Assembly: GCF_049306965.1 (NCBI RefSeq)
Contig: NC_133179.1
Location: forward strand, 18,199,501 to 18,263,500
Length of the DNA stretch: 64,000 bases
Direction of reading: 5' to 3'
From: Danio rerio
Taxonomy: Eukaryota > Chordata > Actinopteri > Cypriniformes > Danionidae
Shown here: one piece after another, positions 38,901 through 51,204 of the stretch
How positions within the stretch are numbered: the first letter of the stretch is position 1
How the letters are laid out: each line of letters starts with the position of its first letter
The notes under the pieces: model-generated
Database searches by the model: none
Seen by the model: the letters and a program-made list of their open reading frames with translations, nothing else
Told to the model about the DNA's origin: nothing
Program-made: the position numbers and the translations under genes

Positions 38901-41900
38901 ATACATTAACTTTTTTATATGCATAGGATGTTTATTTAAATTTGACCAATCAGATGGGATTGCTCCCCAAATGGTGCTATTGGCTAGACCTAGCCTAAAG
39001 GTGAACTTAAATGTTTCAAATCTTAGTGCTGAAAATAAATATTAAAAGCTGGAGTAGAGACAAGTTATAATGACAATGGTGAATAAGAATTAGAATGTCT
39101 GCCGTTGTTTTCAAACTGGGTTTACATCACCCTTCGTCAATATGTATTTTGAAATATCACATGAGAAACAAGTGATGATGAACACATTTTCATGAGGCGG
39201 TTTAATGTGTATTATGGGAGATTTGCTAAATAACACATATGCTACATAAACTAGTGATACAAAGGGCAACTTTTTGAGCAATGCTGCTGGACAACTTGGG
39301 GAAATTATGCCATAAATGTGCAACTAGGTGAGACACAGGGTAACTTATTAGGGCAATAGGCAATTGCCCAAAAAGTTGCCCTGTGGTGTCATCAGTGTTA
39401 CGCAGTAAACATTACACTCACGTGATTGATCCGCTTACTCCATTATGCTTGCCTTGTTTACTGTTGGTTCCTAGGTTACCAACAGTGTGCAAATTATACA
39501 TTGATGATCAAGGGGAGTCAAGTATTTTTGGTTGTAGTTTGGTAATGCATGCTTCAGTGAATCAATTTCATGAATGTATTTGAATTACATCTATATTATT
39601 AATAAAACGTAAATGTTTTCAGTGTTTTGAGAGATATTTAGTGACTATTTCAGAGGTTTTAGGCTACATGCAGATATAAACATCTATATTACAAGAAACA
39701 ATGTTTTTTGGATACATAAGATGTCAATCGATGCTCCTGAACTGCCAGTTTCAGACTGCAGAATGATAGTTTTCCTATCATTGATTGGCGCCATTGAATG
39801 CATCATAGTGTTATGAACCATTATGGGGGATATATATCTATTTATATTATAATTTTTTAATTATTAATACGTAAGAAAGCTAATATTGAAGAATGCTTTT
39901 TTTTACTCTTAAAGGGCTGTCCTTCAGGGGGATTAAGAGTAAATTAAGGGAGTCAGTCCCCCCCAAACCCCCCTGTAATTCGCACCCTTGTTACCAGTAC
40001 TACAGTCAGCTACTTTAACAACTTGATGTTAACACTATTCGCATTTGGGATTTTGTTTCTTTTTTGCATCTTGATAAATATTACATTTAAGTACAGTGTT
40101 TCCTCTAGGATTTTTTTTCAGCTGTTGCGGCAGAACCTTTACACAAATCTACCAACTACCTGTGGTGTTATTTCAATGACAAATGGAGAAATGTCATGAG
40201 CAAAGTATTACAAATTGAGATTGCATTTACTTGCTATACAAGTGTGCTTGTGCACCGATTTTCTCTGCTTGTGCTCAAAACCTCTTGCACGCCCCCTCAA
40301 ATACACGCTGCTCAAGCGCAGATTTTCTTGTACGCTCTCAAATAAATATAAAAAAACAACAACAATGACTGAATGTTTTGAATGAGAAGCTGGAATGTAG
40401 CCGTGGCGGGATGCATTTTGGTGTGGCTGCCCACCATGGAAGAATAAATGTAGCGGAAACCATGAAGTATCTATTACCTGTTTGTTTGAGAGGTCATTAC
40501 ATACAGAAATGATTTATGAAAAATAAGATAATTTTTTTAGCTCTTCCTGCAAATGGTATATTGCAAGAAATAGTGTTATCGTAATACTCCACAAAAATAG
40601 CATATGTTGTGCAGCCTTAGTGCATTGATCGATTATTGGCTGGATTGTCCCCGTGCCAAACACTTTTGTTTCTCACGTCAACTTGTATTTTGTCTTTGTT
40701 ATGGCAACATAAACAGTTTTGTGTGTTTAATTACATTTTTATAAAAGCTTCGAGTGCTGTACATTATCTATAAAACTTCTCTTTCAATAGTAAAACTTCT
40801 TCATTTGCCATCAAACTATTGTATTTTCTCCCAAAATTCAGCCAAAAGTCCAACACCGTATTAAAATGTATTTATTTTGAGTCATAGATCCTTAATCGGA
40901 GTTAATATCAAATGCTTTTGTCCATGTAAACATACTTCTTCATAATACGATTGTGGTGTCTGCCTGAAGTGGACTAACCTGTACAAATCTTGGGTCAGTT
41001 TTAGCAGCACCACATATATGAAACCGAGAGTCTGGTCAATGGTGTGGAGGGTTCGAGAGACATTCAGCCCTTCGCTGGTCAGACTTGGACATCATTTCAT
41101 CAGTTTAAGTCTGAGTGGATAGACTTTCTGTCTGTCTGCGCTGGCGAGGAAATGTTTCTGAGGGACGTGTATCCCTGTGATGACCAAATTCATGGCATCC
41201 TAAAGTCCTCCCTTTGAGAAAGCAAGGCATACGGTAACACGTGTATGTTTTTGGGTGATTATTATCAGGCAGTGCCGGTGCCGATGGAGAAATGCAGCAC
41301 CGAGGACATCAAAGAGGCCTTCATGACACAAGCTGAAGAGCAGCAGATGGAGCTGATGGAGATTCCAGCTCATACTGACCTCAAACAGGTACAAACCAAG
41401 CTGTGTGTCTGTCACACTCAACAATATTTCTCACAGCTGTGCTTTCGGCACATTTTTCTGCCTTTACCTGCTTGTATTTGAAATACTTTTCAAAATATGA
41501 TCCAGGTACGTATTTCCTTGAGTACAATTATATAAAAAATGTACTGTTACTAGTCAGTTTGTTATCATTAAATTTTTACTTTTTTTAAATAGATTTTTTA
41601 AATTATTTTTTTAATTATTTGATATTACATTAAAAATGATTCCACTATTATAATCTGTATTTTCATTTGTGTGTGTATATATAATACTGATAATCGTTTG
41701 TGTTGTCAATTTTATTTAGTACTACTACAGTACTGCTAGATTGCATATTTGTTTTAATTTTATGTACTGTTAATATAACCATGACAAATTATTACTTTGA
41801 AATTGTTTATGCATAAAGTTAAGAACTATAAAATCTATTTTATACTTGTATTTATTATACATATAATTATTATTATACATTTATACTTATAATTTAAGAG

Positions 41901-43426
41901 TATAATTGAATATACTGGTACTTCATAATTTAATGTTAAATGTTACATGATTATTATTATTATTTTTAACATTTAGCCTTTACATTCTAGTATAATTATC
42001 TTTAAAAATTTTATTTTATTTATTTATTTATTTTTTAGACTAAGAATAAGAATGGGTATATTGAACATTTGCAAAAATATGCAATTAAACATTTTTAACC
42101 AAGAAGTTCTGATTTTGGTAATCCTTTACAAAAAGGTTATGTTGGTTAATGCTAGTTAATACGTTTACTAACATGAACAATCAATAAACATGCATTCATA
42201 ACACATTTACTACAGTATTTGTTTATGTTAATTCAGGATGTCTGCAGGGTTTTAAAAAGCATTAAAAGTTGATAAGTCCATTTAGAGAAATTTAAGGCCC
42301 TTAAAAAGTATTGAAAAGTCCTAAATGCAATTAAAATGACATTTTGTATCGGTATGCTAAAGTTTGCCTAAATTCAATCTCTGAATATTGGGATGCTGTG
42401 TAGTTTTTTTGGAAATCTATAAAATCCTGCTAGATTTGCCATTTCTTTACTTCAGTAATCAGGAAAACACCATTATTCCTGCTTTTCTATAGGTACCACC
42501 TGCTGGATTAGCATTTGTATTCAGTATGTGAATAATGTATTAGTTTACAATTAGTATTTAGTAAATATACAGTAAGTAAAAATTTTGTCGTTGAGGTCTT
42601 AAAATGTATGAAAAGAGTCTTTAAAAAGGTTCAAAAGGTATTATTTCATTCTCTGATTCCTGTATATATCTTGTAATTTGCATTAGTTGATTAAATTAGT
42701 AGTTTGTTAAATCATGGTGCAGTTTTGTTAACAAGAACGTTCACTGATGTTTATAATGCATTAGTAAATGTTGAACGATGATTAATAAACGCTGTACAAG
42801 TATTGTTCATAATTTGTTCATTTTTAGTAATTGGTTAGTAAATACATTACCTAATAAAACTTTATACGTTTAAAAGTTTTTTTTTGTTTATTTTAACAAT
42901 ACTTTTATATTATTATTAACATTATTTAACTTGTTTAAAGAATTGTGTTATTTGTGACTTTTCAATCTGTTCCTCAATGTACTAGTTAACTGCTATTATG
43001 CGTACATTGAATGACTAAGCAAATAATTTCCAAAATAATGACAATGTTTTGTCTGTGTGTTTGCAAGAAATCTGACACAGACTAACTAATCTTTCTCAAT
43101 GCAGATCGCTCCTCCAGGAACTCCTTACTTCTATGTGGAGCTGGACACAGGCGACAAGCTGTTTTATCGCATTAAGAAAAACTTCCCATTGCAGTTTGGC
43201 AGGTAATGATAAACCCAGCACACTAGTTCAAGCGCGTGTCCTGATATGCGTCTGCTTAATTGTCGACTCATGTTGCCGCAGGGAGGTTTTGGCGAGCGAG
43301 GCGGTGATGAACATCCCCATGCGCTCAGACTGGAGAGAGTGTAAAATCAGCAGAGAGGAGGAAGAGGATCAGGCCAAACAAGTACGCTCTGACTACGAGC
43401 CATTCGACTTTGCACTCGATGACTGA
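32949..43426 (+). CDS. cwf19l1: CWF19-like protein 1
   Basis: Homologue of yeast Drn1, a lariat-debranching partner; the human gene is linked to recessive cerebellar ataxia. Fourteen coding exons with GT-AG borders: 32949-32971, 33131-33215, 33301-33385, 33484-33585, 34666-34880, 34966-35081, 35166-35250, 35476-35625, 35985-36105, 36849-36928, 38466-38675, 41269-41388, 43105-43202, 43282-43426. They join in frame to 544 aa (human 538). The N-terminus [20 protein letters not shown] opens a metallophosphatase-like domain (~1-280). CwfJ domain 1 (~305-425) has [20 protein letters not shown] and [12 protein letters not shown]; the HLQLQ motif follows at its end. CwfJ domain 2 has [20 protein letters not shown] and ends FDFALDD. 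The 23-base first exon is short but its product matches human. Confidence 0.95.
33633..33900. mobile_element. Dispersed repeat, partner of 44838-45300
   Basis: Shares TTAGATTAGTCAGTACTGAAG-type sequence and GTCCAAAAACTAGTACA with 44838-45300 and begins similarly (TGTGCTCGGC versus GTGCTCAGC). It sits in cwf19l1 intron 4. Probably a truncated non-autonomous DNA transposon. Confidence 0.6.
34108..34385 (+). mobile_element. MITE of the AGTTCACCCAAAAATGAAAA family
   Basis: Starts GGGTTAGTTCACCCAAAAAT and contains CACCCATAGACTTCCATAGT. The inner order matches the copies at 21060, 58335 and 62790. In cwf19l1 intron 4. Confidence 0.7.
36300..36670 (+). repeat. Unclassified interspersed repeat
   Basis: Contains TCAAAGCGCTTTACACC and GGGGAGAGCTCCAGAGAGGC, motifs I recall from fish interspersed repeats. 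No coding frame. In cwf19l1 intron 9. Confidence 0.4.
37355..38290 (+). mobile_element. hAT-like transposon remnant with nested DANA
   Basis: Begins GTGTCCGCTGGGTCTTAAAA and ends TTTAGGATTTCTGCAAATACCC; related ends occur at 42236-42650. The interior has a decayed reading around 37640-37740, MAKWKL...[19 protein letters not shown]-like across a stop, resembling the BED-type N-terminus of hAT-like transposases. A DANA SINE at 37817-38150 is inserted in it. In cwf19l1 intron 10. Confidence 0.5.
37817..38150 (+). mobile_element. DANA SINE, near full length
   Basis: tRNA-like head (GGCGACGAAGTGGTGCAGTG, GTCGCTGGTTCCATCCTC in box B position), then the constant regions TTTGCATGTTCTCCCTGTGT and GTTTCCCCCACAGTCCAAAG, and the tail GGATTAATAAAGGGACTAAG...AATGAGTGAATG. 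Confidence 0.9.
40094..40465. mobile_element. hAT-like MITE
   Basis: CAGTGTTTCCTCTAGGATTT at the left; AATAAATGTAGCGGAAACCATG at the right, an imperfect inverted copy. No coding sequence. In cwf19l1 intron 11. Confidence 0.55.
42236..42650 (+). repeat. Second copy of the GGGTTTTAAAAAG repeat
   Basis: GTCTGCAGGGTTTTAAAAAG and TTAAGGCCCTTAAAAAGTAT match the ends of the element at 37355-38290. The interior is shorter and has no transposase trace. In cwf19l1 intron 12. Confidence 0.5.
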
Positions 43427-43642
43427 ACTACACTTTAAAATCGACTTTTGTTCCTAAATCCATAAATGTGTCCACTTTTTAATGCTTTTTAACATTTTGC
43501 ATCAGACACAATTGCCTATCATCGAGAGAGCTTGACAGAATGCTGTTGTTTCAGTGCTTTTTTTCAAATTATGACTTGTTTTGGTGGTTTATCTCGATCT
43601 GTTGGATGGCAACAAGTGTGGGAATATGTTATGTGACTCGTG

Positions 43643-43648
43643 ATTAAA
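43643..43648 (+). terminator. Likely cwf19l1 poly(A) signal
   Basis: ATTAAA about 217 bases after the cwf19l1 stop, followed by T- and GT-rich sequence. It is the first plausible hexamer downstream. Confidence 0.5.
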
Positions 43649-44154
43649 GTCTCTTTTATTTTCAAGTTTGTTAAATCTGAGTTTTCTCTTTGTTTTTTTT
43701 CTTTTGTAGTGAAAGTGTAGCATTCGTCGTATGCTTGCATTTCATGGCCTTTACTTGCTCTCTAGTGAATTCTTGGGATTTTACAGATGTCTGTTCTTGA
43801 GGACCCACACTTCTGCTTAATGGTATTTAAAGTCCGCATGAACCAGAAGCTGCAATAGTTTTTTTTTTTTTTTTTTCGTATTGTGACTCATTTCCTAGAG
43901 TTTTTAAATGAGCAAACAGTGGCCGTGGCTTGTTTTTTTTTCTACCGCGGGCTGAATGGATGTAGTAAAGTAGGCATTTTATTTAGAAAGATCAGGAAAG
44001 GAATTTTAGAAGAGTTATTACAACCTAACAGACTCCTCCTGCTCACCATTTCTGTTTGTTGTCACAACTGACAGCTGGAGTAGCGTGATTAAATATGTTA
44101 GACACGACCATTACCTCAAAATCACATTCATTTTTTCAATTTCTTGTCACTTAG

Positions 44155-44485
44155 TCCCTTTATTAATCAGGGGTCGCCACAGTGGAATGAACCGTCAACT
44201 TATCCAGCATGTTTTACGCAGCAGATGCCCTTGCAGCTGCAACCCATCACTAGGAAACATCCACACACACTCATTCACTATGGTCAATTTTAGCATACCC
44301 AATTCACCTATAGCACATGTCTTTGGACTTGAGGGGGAAACCGAAGCACCCAGAGGAAACCTATACGAGGGAGAACATGCAAACTCCACACAGAAATGCC
44401 AACTAACCCAGCCGAGGCTCGAACCAGCAACCTTCTTGCTGTGAGGCAAATGTGCTAGCCGCTGCGCCACCGCGTCCCCCTTAAA
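44155..44485 (-). mobile_element. DANA SINE, near full length, reverse
   Basis: Minus-strand copy: tail CCCTTTATTAATCAGGGGTC at the low end, tRNA-like head with GGTTCGAGCCTCGGCTGGGT at 44405-44424. It creates open frames on both strands that are not genes. Confidence 0.9.
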
Positions 44486-44837
44486 ATCACATAATCTGAT
44501 AATTTAAAAACAAACAGGAAGTGCATTTTCAGATTTCAATTAAAGATTAGAGAGGGAAACATTTGTTTTTTTTCTTAATGACATGCACAGATCAATTTAT
44601 CACCACAAATCTAGCAATGTGCTCTAATAAAATTATATGGTTAGTTTTGATTTCTTGAGGACTTAAAAAAAGGAAAATCTAGTTATAAGACAAAAATGGT
44701 GAAATTCAATTTAAGGATAATCATATGTCCGTTTAAATGCAATACAGTAACTGATTATTTTTTTAATGCTTTAAAGCTGTAAACCGTGGGAGTGTGGTCA
44801 ATTAAGTAAAACAATGGAGTTGGATAATAACAGGTAC

Positions 44838-45300
44838 CGTGCTCAGCTTTTATAAGTAAACTGCTCACAAATCTCTCTTTTAAATTAATACTTTTAATAA
44901 GAAGCTTTACAGTATTATATTTGTGCATTTATCTTAGATTAGTCAGTACTGAAGTCAAATCTGGAAGCTTATCTAAAAAAATAACTTACGATAGCGGTCC
45001 AAAAACTAGTACAGCCAAATTTATATGTTATAAAAAAAATATAAAATACAAATTTAAAAAAAGAGGAAAAATCAACTGAACCAAAATAAATTGAAAACTT
45101 TTTGCAATATTTAAATTGAATTGTATTATCTTTCAATTCCTAAACAGGTTTTCTGACTAAATATTATTTTAATAAATATATCTGTTTAATAAATCTGTTT
45201 TGTTTAAATGCACCAAGATACATTGCTCATATTTACTGTGAAATGGATACAAATATTCATTTTCAAAATGGGCTGTGCTCAATTAAGTTGAGCACTGTAT
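44838..45300. mobile_element. Non-autonomous DNA transposon, GTGCTCA ends
   Basis: Left GTGCTCAGCTTTTATAAG, right GGGCTGTGCTCAATTAAGTT followed by GAGCACTGTA. The interior is homologous to 33633-33900. No coding frame. Confidence 0.55.
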
Positions 45301-45599
45301 GTTAGTAGTTATTTGTGAAGTACAACAAATATATCTTTTTATAAAATACATTTATTTAAACTCGCCCTCATTGTTTTATTAATTAATTGATTATATATAT
45401 TTTTAATTATAATTTAATTAAATTATACATTTATTTTATTACACTTTGTAATTCAGTGTAGTATATGCCATTATCACTTTTATTCTAAAATGTGTCAATG
45501 TATACTGTGTAAAAATGTTTGCTTATTAATTATTCAATCAGTCTGTCATTATTATTATTATTAATATTATAATTATTAAATGATATACAAGTATCTTCC

Positions 45600-45680
45600 C
45601 AGTGCTGGGTTGCAGCTGGAACCATCCCCTTTGATTAATGAAGGAACTAAGCCGAAAAAATATTAATGAATGATACATAA
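45600..45680 (+). mobile_element. DANA SINE 3' scrap
   Basis: GGGTTGCAGCTGGAAC then TTGATTAATGAAGGAACTAA and AATGAATGAT; about 80 bases of the SINE tail with an internal deletion. Confidence 0.65.
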
Positions 45681-45988
45681 ATATGAAATATGACAAGTAT
45701 AAACTGCTATTATTATGCTACATTGTTAGTCCTTTTAGATGACTTTCATTTTCGTGATCGGGCTTTTAATATGATCACGTGGAAGTGTCAAGGACTTTTA
45801 CGTCATAATATTTTCTCATAACAAGCCAATATGTGAACGCTATTTCATCACATATCTTTAATATAATTAAATATAAAGAAGCAAAATCAGCTTTGTGATC
45901 AAGATAAATTACTTTGGCTTTTTTATAACACGATAAAACGTTGGAAACTTTTATTATGTTTAAAACACGGAAGTACTGCACGCACTAA

Positions 45989-46000
45989 GGTCACGTGAGG
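45989..46000. promoter_or_regulatory. CLEAR-like E-box upstream of washc3
   Basis: GGTCACGTGAGG, 112-123 bases before the washc3 ATG. It contains CACGTG in the GTCACGTGA setting bound by TFEB/TFE3. A second CACGTG (45777-45782) lies further upstream. Function is inferred only. Confidence 0.4.
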
Positions 46001-46111
46001 AGTTCTTTTCACAACGATGTATTTGTTGCACAGTGCCAACATATTTCGTATATTTAAAGCGTAAACAACATCCGTGTGTCTGGGCCAGTTAAACGCAGCA
46101 GAGTTGTCGAC

Positions 46112-47499
46112 ATGGACGCGGACGGTTTGCCCATTGTGGGATCAGGAGTAGATCTGACAAAGGTGAGTTTGTTTTCACCCTGCAACATCAGCTGCTGCTC
46201 ACATGATCTCCAGAGAGCTCTGTTTTCACTCTTATTAGACTAATATGTATAATATTAATTAACTGTGAATAATATGTAATAATTAATCATTGTACTTTCT
46301 TCTATAAGGTTCCAGCAATTCAGCAGAGGAGAATCGTGGCTTTCCTCAATCAGTTCATCGTTCACACGGTCAGGTTCCTCAACCGCTTCTCCACAGTTTG
46401 TGAGGAGGTTTGTTCATCTTACAGTCATTCAGACTTCATGAAAATGTCTTATGAATTTATTGCTTTTGATGTATGATTATTTAATTGATTATATATTATT
46501 GAAATTCATACAATTAAATCAGGGACTAAGCAAAGGAAAATGAATCAATAATGTATAGAAATGAGTAGTGTTAAAAGATATTACATGATTTTTCAAGTGA
46601 TATTTTAAACCCATTTATTAATTTAATATAACGGTACATTTGTACAGTATAAATTTCGTCTTGATAAATAAAAAATGCAATAAATAAATACACAACATCA
46701 GTTTACTCAAACTTTCTAAAGATGTCAATGCACTGACGGTGTGATATATATGATGGTGAGTAATATATCATTAAAATTCATATAATTAATAAATAAATAG
46801 AAATGAGTGAAGTACTAATAGATACTTTTTTACAGTATAAATTAGGTTTTTATATGCATTTTTTAAATGAAATTAATGCCTTTTGAATTTAATCCCTACA
46901 GTGCCTCACACTTTTTGAAAATGTCAGTGAACTGATGCCGTTTAATTTATGATTATGTGATTGATACATCATTGATAATGATGACAATTCAAATATTTAA
47001 TAAATAAAAATGAGTAGTGTTATTAGATGTGTACATTACATTATTTCCCAAATTATATTTTTAACCCAATTTTGAATATAATATACTTCTACATTTGTGC
47101 AGTATAAATTGTGTTTTTATTTGCATAAAAATAATAATAATAATTAAATAAAACAATTACGACATTGTTGCATTTTAAATTTAATCCCTACAGTCACCTA
47201 AACTTTTTTGAAAATGGCAATGAACTGATGATGGGGTTTGCTTTTACAGAAACTCTCCACAGTATCACTGCGAATTCAGCAGATTGAGACAACACTAAGC
47301 ATTTTGGAAGCAAAGGTGAGTCAAAACAGGATTCTTATTATGGGATAAGAAGAGAAAATATAGTAGAAGTAAATGATTTGAAATATGAAGCATTAGTTTG
47401 AAGCAAAAAAAAACGTAAATATCATAAAACATTAATAAATTATTACAAAGTATTAGTAAGTTAGAATTAACATGGAAATAAAAAATAAGGTTAAGACAA

Positions 47500-47586
<87 letters not shown>

Positions 47587-47997
47587 TACAAACTGATTAA
47601 AACAATATATATATAAACATAATTTAATGAGTAATATTTATGTGTAAATGTGCAGTTGGCCTCTATTCCTGGTCTGGAAGAAGTGACAGTGGATGGAGTG
47701 AGAGCACCTGCAGAGACAAACGGCCCCGCAGCAGATACCAGTCGTGCCACTGCTCCCCCTGCTGAGGTAACCTTTCACAGTATTATAATAATAATAATAT
47801 CATGATCCCATTTCAATGCCCATATGAAATGCGAATTTACAATGTTAGTGCACAGTGTTATGCTTAAGGTGAACAATTAACAATAATAATCAAAATCTGG
47901 CCATTTGCTTTGCTCTGGAATGGCAGTCCTCCTCTGATGTCAGTTTGAAGGCTTGAGTGAAATATCCTTACCCACGCCCCTCTAGCCATTACTTTGC

Positions 47998-48076
<79 letters not shown>

Positions 48077-50711
48077 TGGCAAAAATAAAACCCTGCCCCC
48101 TACTCAGTGTTCCCTTTTAATTTGTAAATACACCATTATACTGATCATTTGAAATTCTCCAGCACCTTCCAGTTCACGCAGACTATAATGCACAGTTATT
48201 TTTTATTCAGGCATCCCAGCAGACACAAGCGGCCCCTCAGGAGCCAAAAACAGAGGCTCCAGCAGAAAATATAATGACTGTAGCCAAAGACCCGCGATAT
48301 GCCAGATACCTGAAGATGGTGCAAGTGGTATGTCATTTTTTTGTTTGTTTGCATTTTCCAGAAAATTGTTTAAAGCAGAGTTTTCCCATTAATTAACTTA
48401 CATATTTCCACCTTTTAAAGCAGATATTCTGGATCAACTGAAACGATTTTAAACGCTTAAACATGAGACAATTAGTGCAATTCACTTCTCTGTTGGAAAG
48501 TTATGAGATATGGTTATCAGAAATATGAATTTAAACACATTTACAAAGCTAAAGTAAACTGCTGGTGCAGTGAAAGTTTAAAGCAAGTATTATTTTCTCC
48601 ATGGCAATCAAATCAACTGATTTTAATAATGCAGGTTTACAAACAGCTCAAAAGACAGTCGTTTTAAAAGCCCACTATATTAAAGCAAACTTATATGTAA
48701 ATATTTGTCTGTAAATTTAAATATATAGCTATTATTATTATTAATTGGCAATTAAAAACAATGTGATTATTTAATTTATAGTAAAAATAGTTGTATAGCA
48801 TATTATAGACATGGGTGAGGCAGTGGCGCAGTAGGTAGTGCTGTCGCCTCACAGCAAGAAGGTCGCTGGTTCGAACCTCAGCTCAGTTGGCGTTTCTGTG
48901 TGGAGTTTGCATGTTCTCCCTGCCTTTGCGTGAACATGCATTTCCTTTGGGTGCTCCGGTTTCCCCCACAGTCCAAAGACATGCAGTACAGGTGAATTGG
49001 GTAGGCTAAATTTTCTGTAGTGTATGAGTGTGTGTGTGAATGTGTGTGGATGATTCCCAGAGATGGGTTGCGGCTGGAAGGGCATCCGCTGCGTAAAAAC
49101 TTGCTGGATAAGTTGGCGGTTCATTCCGCTGTGGCGCCCACGGATTAATAAAGGGACTAAGCCGACAAGAAAATGAATGAATAATAGACATTTTAAATAA
49201 CAAAAGACAAGTTTGACTTATATAAAAATATATAAAAGGCTTCAAATGTAAAAGGCTTCAATTTGGAGCAGTGTTGAAGAGTAGCTAGCTACAAGTAGCT
49301 CAGACACTAGCCTAGCAACATTTTTTTAGTTGCTTATCATTGTAGCTTTTTAAATAGTTAGCTGCTTTTCCGGCATGTTGGAAGTTGCTTGTCAACATTC
49401 CTTTTAAACCTATAGATTAGATTTAAAGCTTTAGATTAAAAGTAGAGCAGTGTTGTCAAAATCAATCTTCTTGAGCCTGAAAACTCGTAATTTTGATCAA
49501 ACTAAACACAAACTTACCTGGATAAAATCCAATTACAAATCAACAGTTTCTTGTTGCCACCTACTGGGTTAACAATGTAAAGTCATCAATACACTTCAAG
49601 GGAAATGGGAGTTAAAAAAATGTTGTGATGTCCTTTTGAGGTCACACGGTGGCTCAGTGGTTAGCACTGTCGCCTCACAGCAAGAATGTTGCTGGTTGAA
49701 GCCTCGGCTGGGTCAATTGGCATTTTTGAGTGGAGTTTGCATGTTCCCCGTATTCATGTAGGTTTCCTCAGGGTGCTCCGGTTTCCCACACAGTCCAAAT
49801 ACATGTGCTAAAGGTGAATTGGAGAAACTAAATTAACCGTAGTGTGTGTGTGTGCATGTGAGTGTGTATGGGTGTTTCCCAGTGATGGGTTGCAGCTGGA
49901 AGGGCATCTGCTGTGTAAAACATATGCTGGATAAGTTGGTGGTTCATTCCACTGCGGTGACCCCTGATAATTAAAGGGACTACGCTGAAGGAAAATGAAT
50001 GATGTCCCTTTGAACAAAATGTGACTTTTTTTTACAAGTTGTTTTAGTGGTGCCTTTCTGCAGTTCAAACACTGATATTGATTTAAATATAAAATAAGAA
50101 ATTATATATTGAACTATTAAACGGTTCTGATTGGTCAGTCGCAACATTCCAAGTTATGTTATTCCAAGATGACAACCTTTTCTTAGAGATTGGTTGTGGC
50201 TGGAAGGGCATCCGCTGCGTAAAAACTTGCTGGATAAGTTGGCAGTTCATTCCGCTGTGGCGACCCCGGATTAATAAAGGCACTAAGCCGACAAGAAAAT
50301 GAATGAATGAAAATTAGAGCTGAAAATGAACCTAGACAGCTAAATTGCTGACATTGAATATTAAGATCATAATTTTTAAAACAATGAATCGTGCAGCTCT
50401 ACCTCATTATGATTAATGCAATGTTTATGAGAATATCAATATTTTGCTCTGTGCCACAGGGTGTTCCAGTCATGGCCATTAAAAATAAGATGATGATGGA
50501 AGGCTTGGACCCCAATTTGCTTGAGTAAGTATTAATTAGGGTAAAAATATTTCCATTTATTAATCTACAATAAAGAACTGTTTATGTAGCTAATACTTCC
50601 ATTGCATTTTCCTTCAGCACCCCTGATGCAGCAGTTCCAGATGCTAGCAAAAAAAGGTTGGAGGAGCAAGATGATGACAGCTCAGGCAGTGAATCATCAT
50701 TCAGTGATTGA
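46112..50711 (+). CDS. washc3: WASH complex subunit 3 (CCDC53)
   Basis: Small coiled-coil subunit of the WASH complex, which activates Arp2/3 on endosomes for retromer-linked sorting. Seven coding exons with GT-AG borders: 46112-46162, 46309-46407, 47250-47315, 47656-47766, 48211-48327, 50460-50524, 50618-50711. They join in frame to 200 aa (human 194). MDADGLPIVGSGVDLTKVPA matches the human start. The coiled coil spans residues ~25-75 (TVRFLNRFSTVCEEKLSTVS, then LRIQQIETTLSILEAK). A variable Pro/Ala/Thr-rich linker (~85-125) follows. The conserved block is TVAKDPRYARYLKMVQVGVP plus VMAIKNKMMMEGLDPNLLD. The acidic-serine tail ends SGSESSFSD. Convergent with dram1. Confidence 0.95.
46439..47235. 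repeat. Three diverged tandem units filling washc3 intron 2
   Basis: The phrase TTTGAAAATGTCAGTGAACTGATG (or close variants) marks unit edges near 46439, 46711, 46917 and 47209. Each unit carries AAATAGAAATGAGT, a TTTAACCCATTTATTAATTT-like stretch and ACAGTATAAAT. Two units end in TTTAATCCCTACAG. Confidence 0.7.
47499..47583. repeat. (TG)n(TA)n microsatellite
   Basis: Pure TA run in washc3 intron 3. Confidence 0.95.
48000..48074. repeat. (TA)n microsatellite
   Basis: Pure TA run in washc3 intron 4. Confidence 0.95.
48814..49190 (+). mobile_element. DANA SINE, full length
   Basis: Head GAGGCAGTGGCGCAGTAGGT and GTCGCTGGTTCGAACCTC (good box B). It has all constant regions and the tail GGATTAATAAAGGGACTAAG...AATGAATGAATAA. 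The best-preserved copy here. In washc3 intron 5. Confidence 0.92.
49640..50008 (+). mobile_element. DANA SINE, diverged
   Basis: Head CACACGGTGGCTCAGTGGTT, constant region GTTTCCCACACAGTCCAAAT, tail ATAATTAAAGGGACTACGCT...AATGAATGATG. More mutated than the copy 450 bases upstream. Confidence 0.88.
50185..50312 (+). mobile_element. DANA SINE 3' fragment
   Basis: From AGATTGGTTGTGGCTGGAAG to GACAAGAAAATGAATGAATG. 5'-truncated. Third DANA in the same intron and orientation. Confidence 0.85.
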
Positions 50712-51159
50712 CTGGTTGGCCCTGCCTCCTCACAGTCCTGGATCGGAGAGTTCAGGTCATCATGAGACTTGCTCATCTCAAAGCAGGGTAAATGCACTTG
50801 AGTGTCCTTAAGAGGACAGATGCTTAGTGATGATGACACCACCATTGTGTTACATCTCAGAAACGGCAGTGTTCATACCTGTAATGATGGTTTCTGAGGG
50901 CAGCTGCTCACTAGGTGAGATCGTGAATCATTATGATCATAAAAAAGCGCTATTATAGTGTGATTGTTATGAATATTTCATCTCCTGTATGACATGCCTG
51001 AAATGCCTAATATGTACACTTAATTACCATGAAAGGTGCCAGTGTATTGTATGAGATACAGCTATGGGAAAAAAATAACAGACCACTTGAAGTTTCTCTG
51101 GATTTATTAGGTATGGTTTTGAGGAAAATTGTAAAATTTGTTTTATTCTATTATAGCGT

Positions 51160-51165
51160 AATAAA
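51160..51165 (+). terminator. Possible washc3 poly(A) signal
   Basis: AATAAA about 450 bases after the washc3 stop; an alternative upstream site cannot be excluded. Confidence 0.35.
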
Positions 51166-51204
51166 ATGTTTTCCAAATTTGATATAAAATATTTTCATTT
51201 AGAG

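Noticed and set aside
41018-41200. Possible extra cwf19l1 exon before exon 12
   Set aside because: GC-richer than the intron, but no frame matches the family and exons 11 and 12 already join to a complete CwfJ domain.
44085-44470. Open frames on both strands after cwf19l1
   Set aside because: They translate the DANA SINE at 44155-44485; similar frames recur at every long DANA copy.
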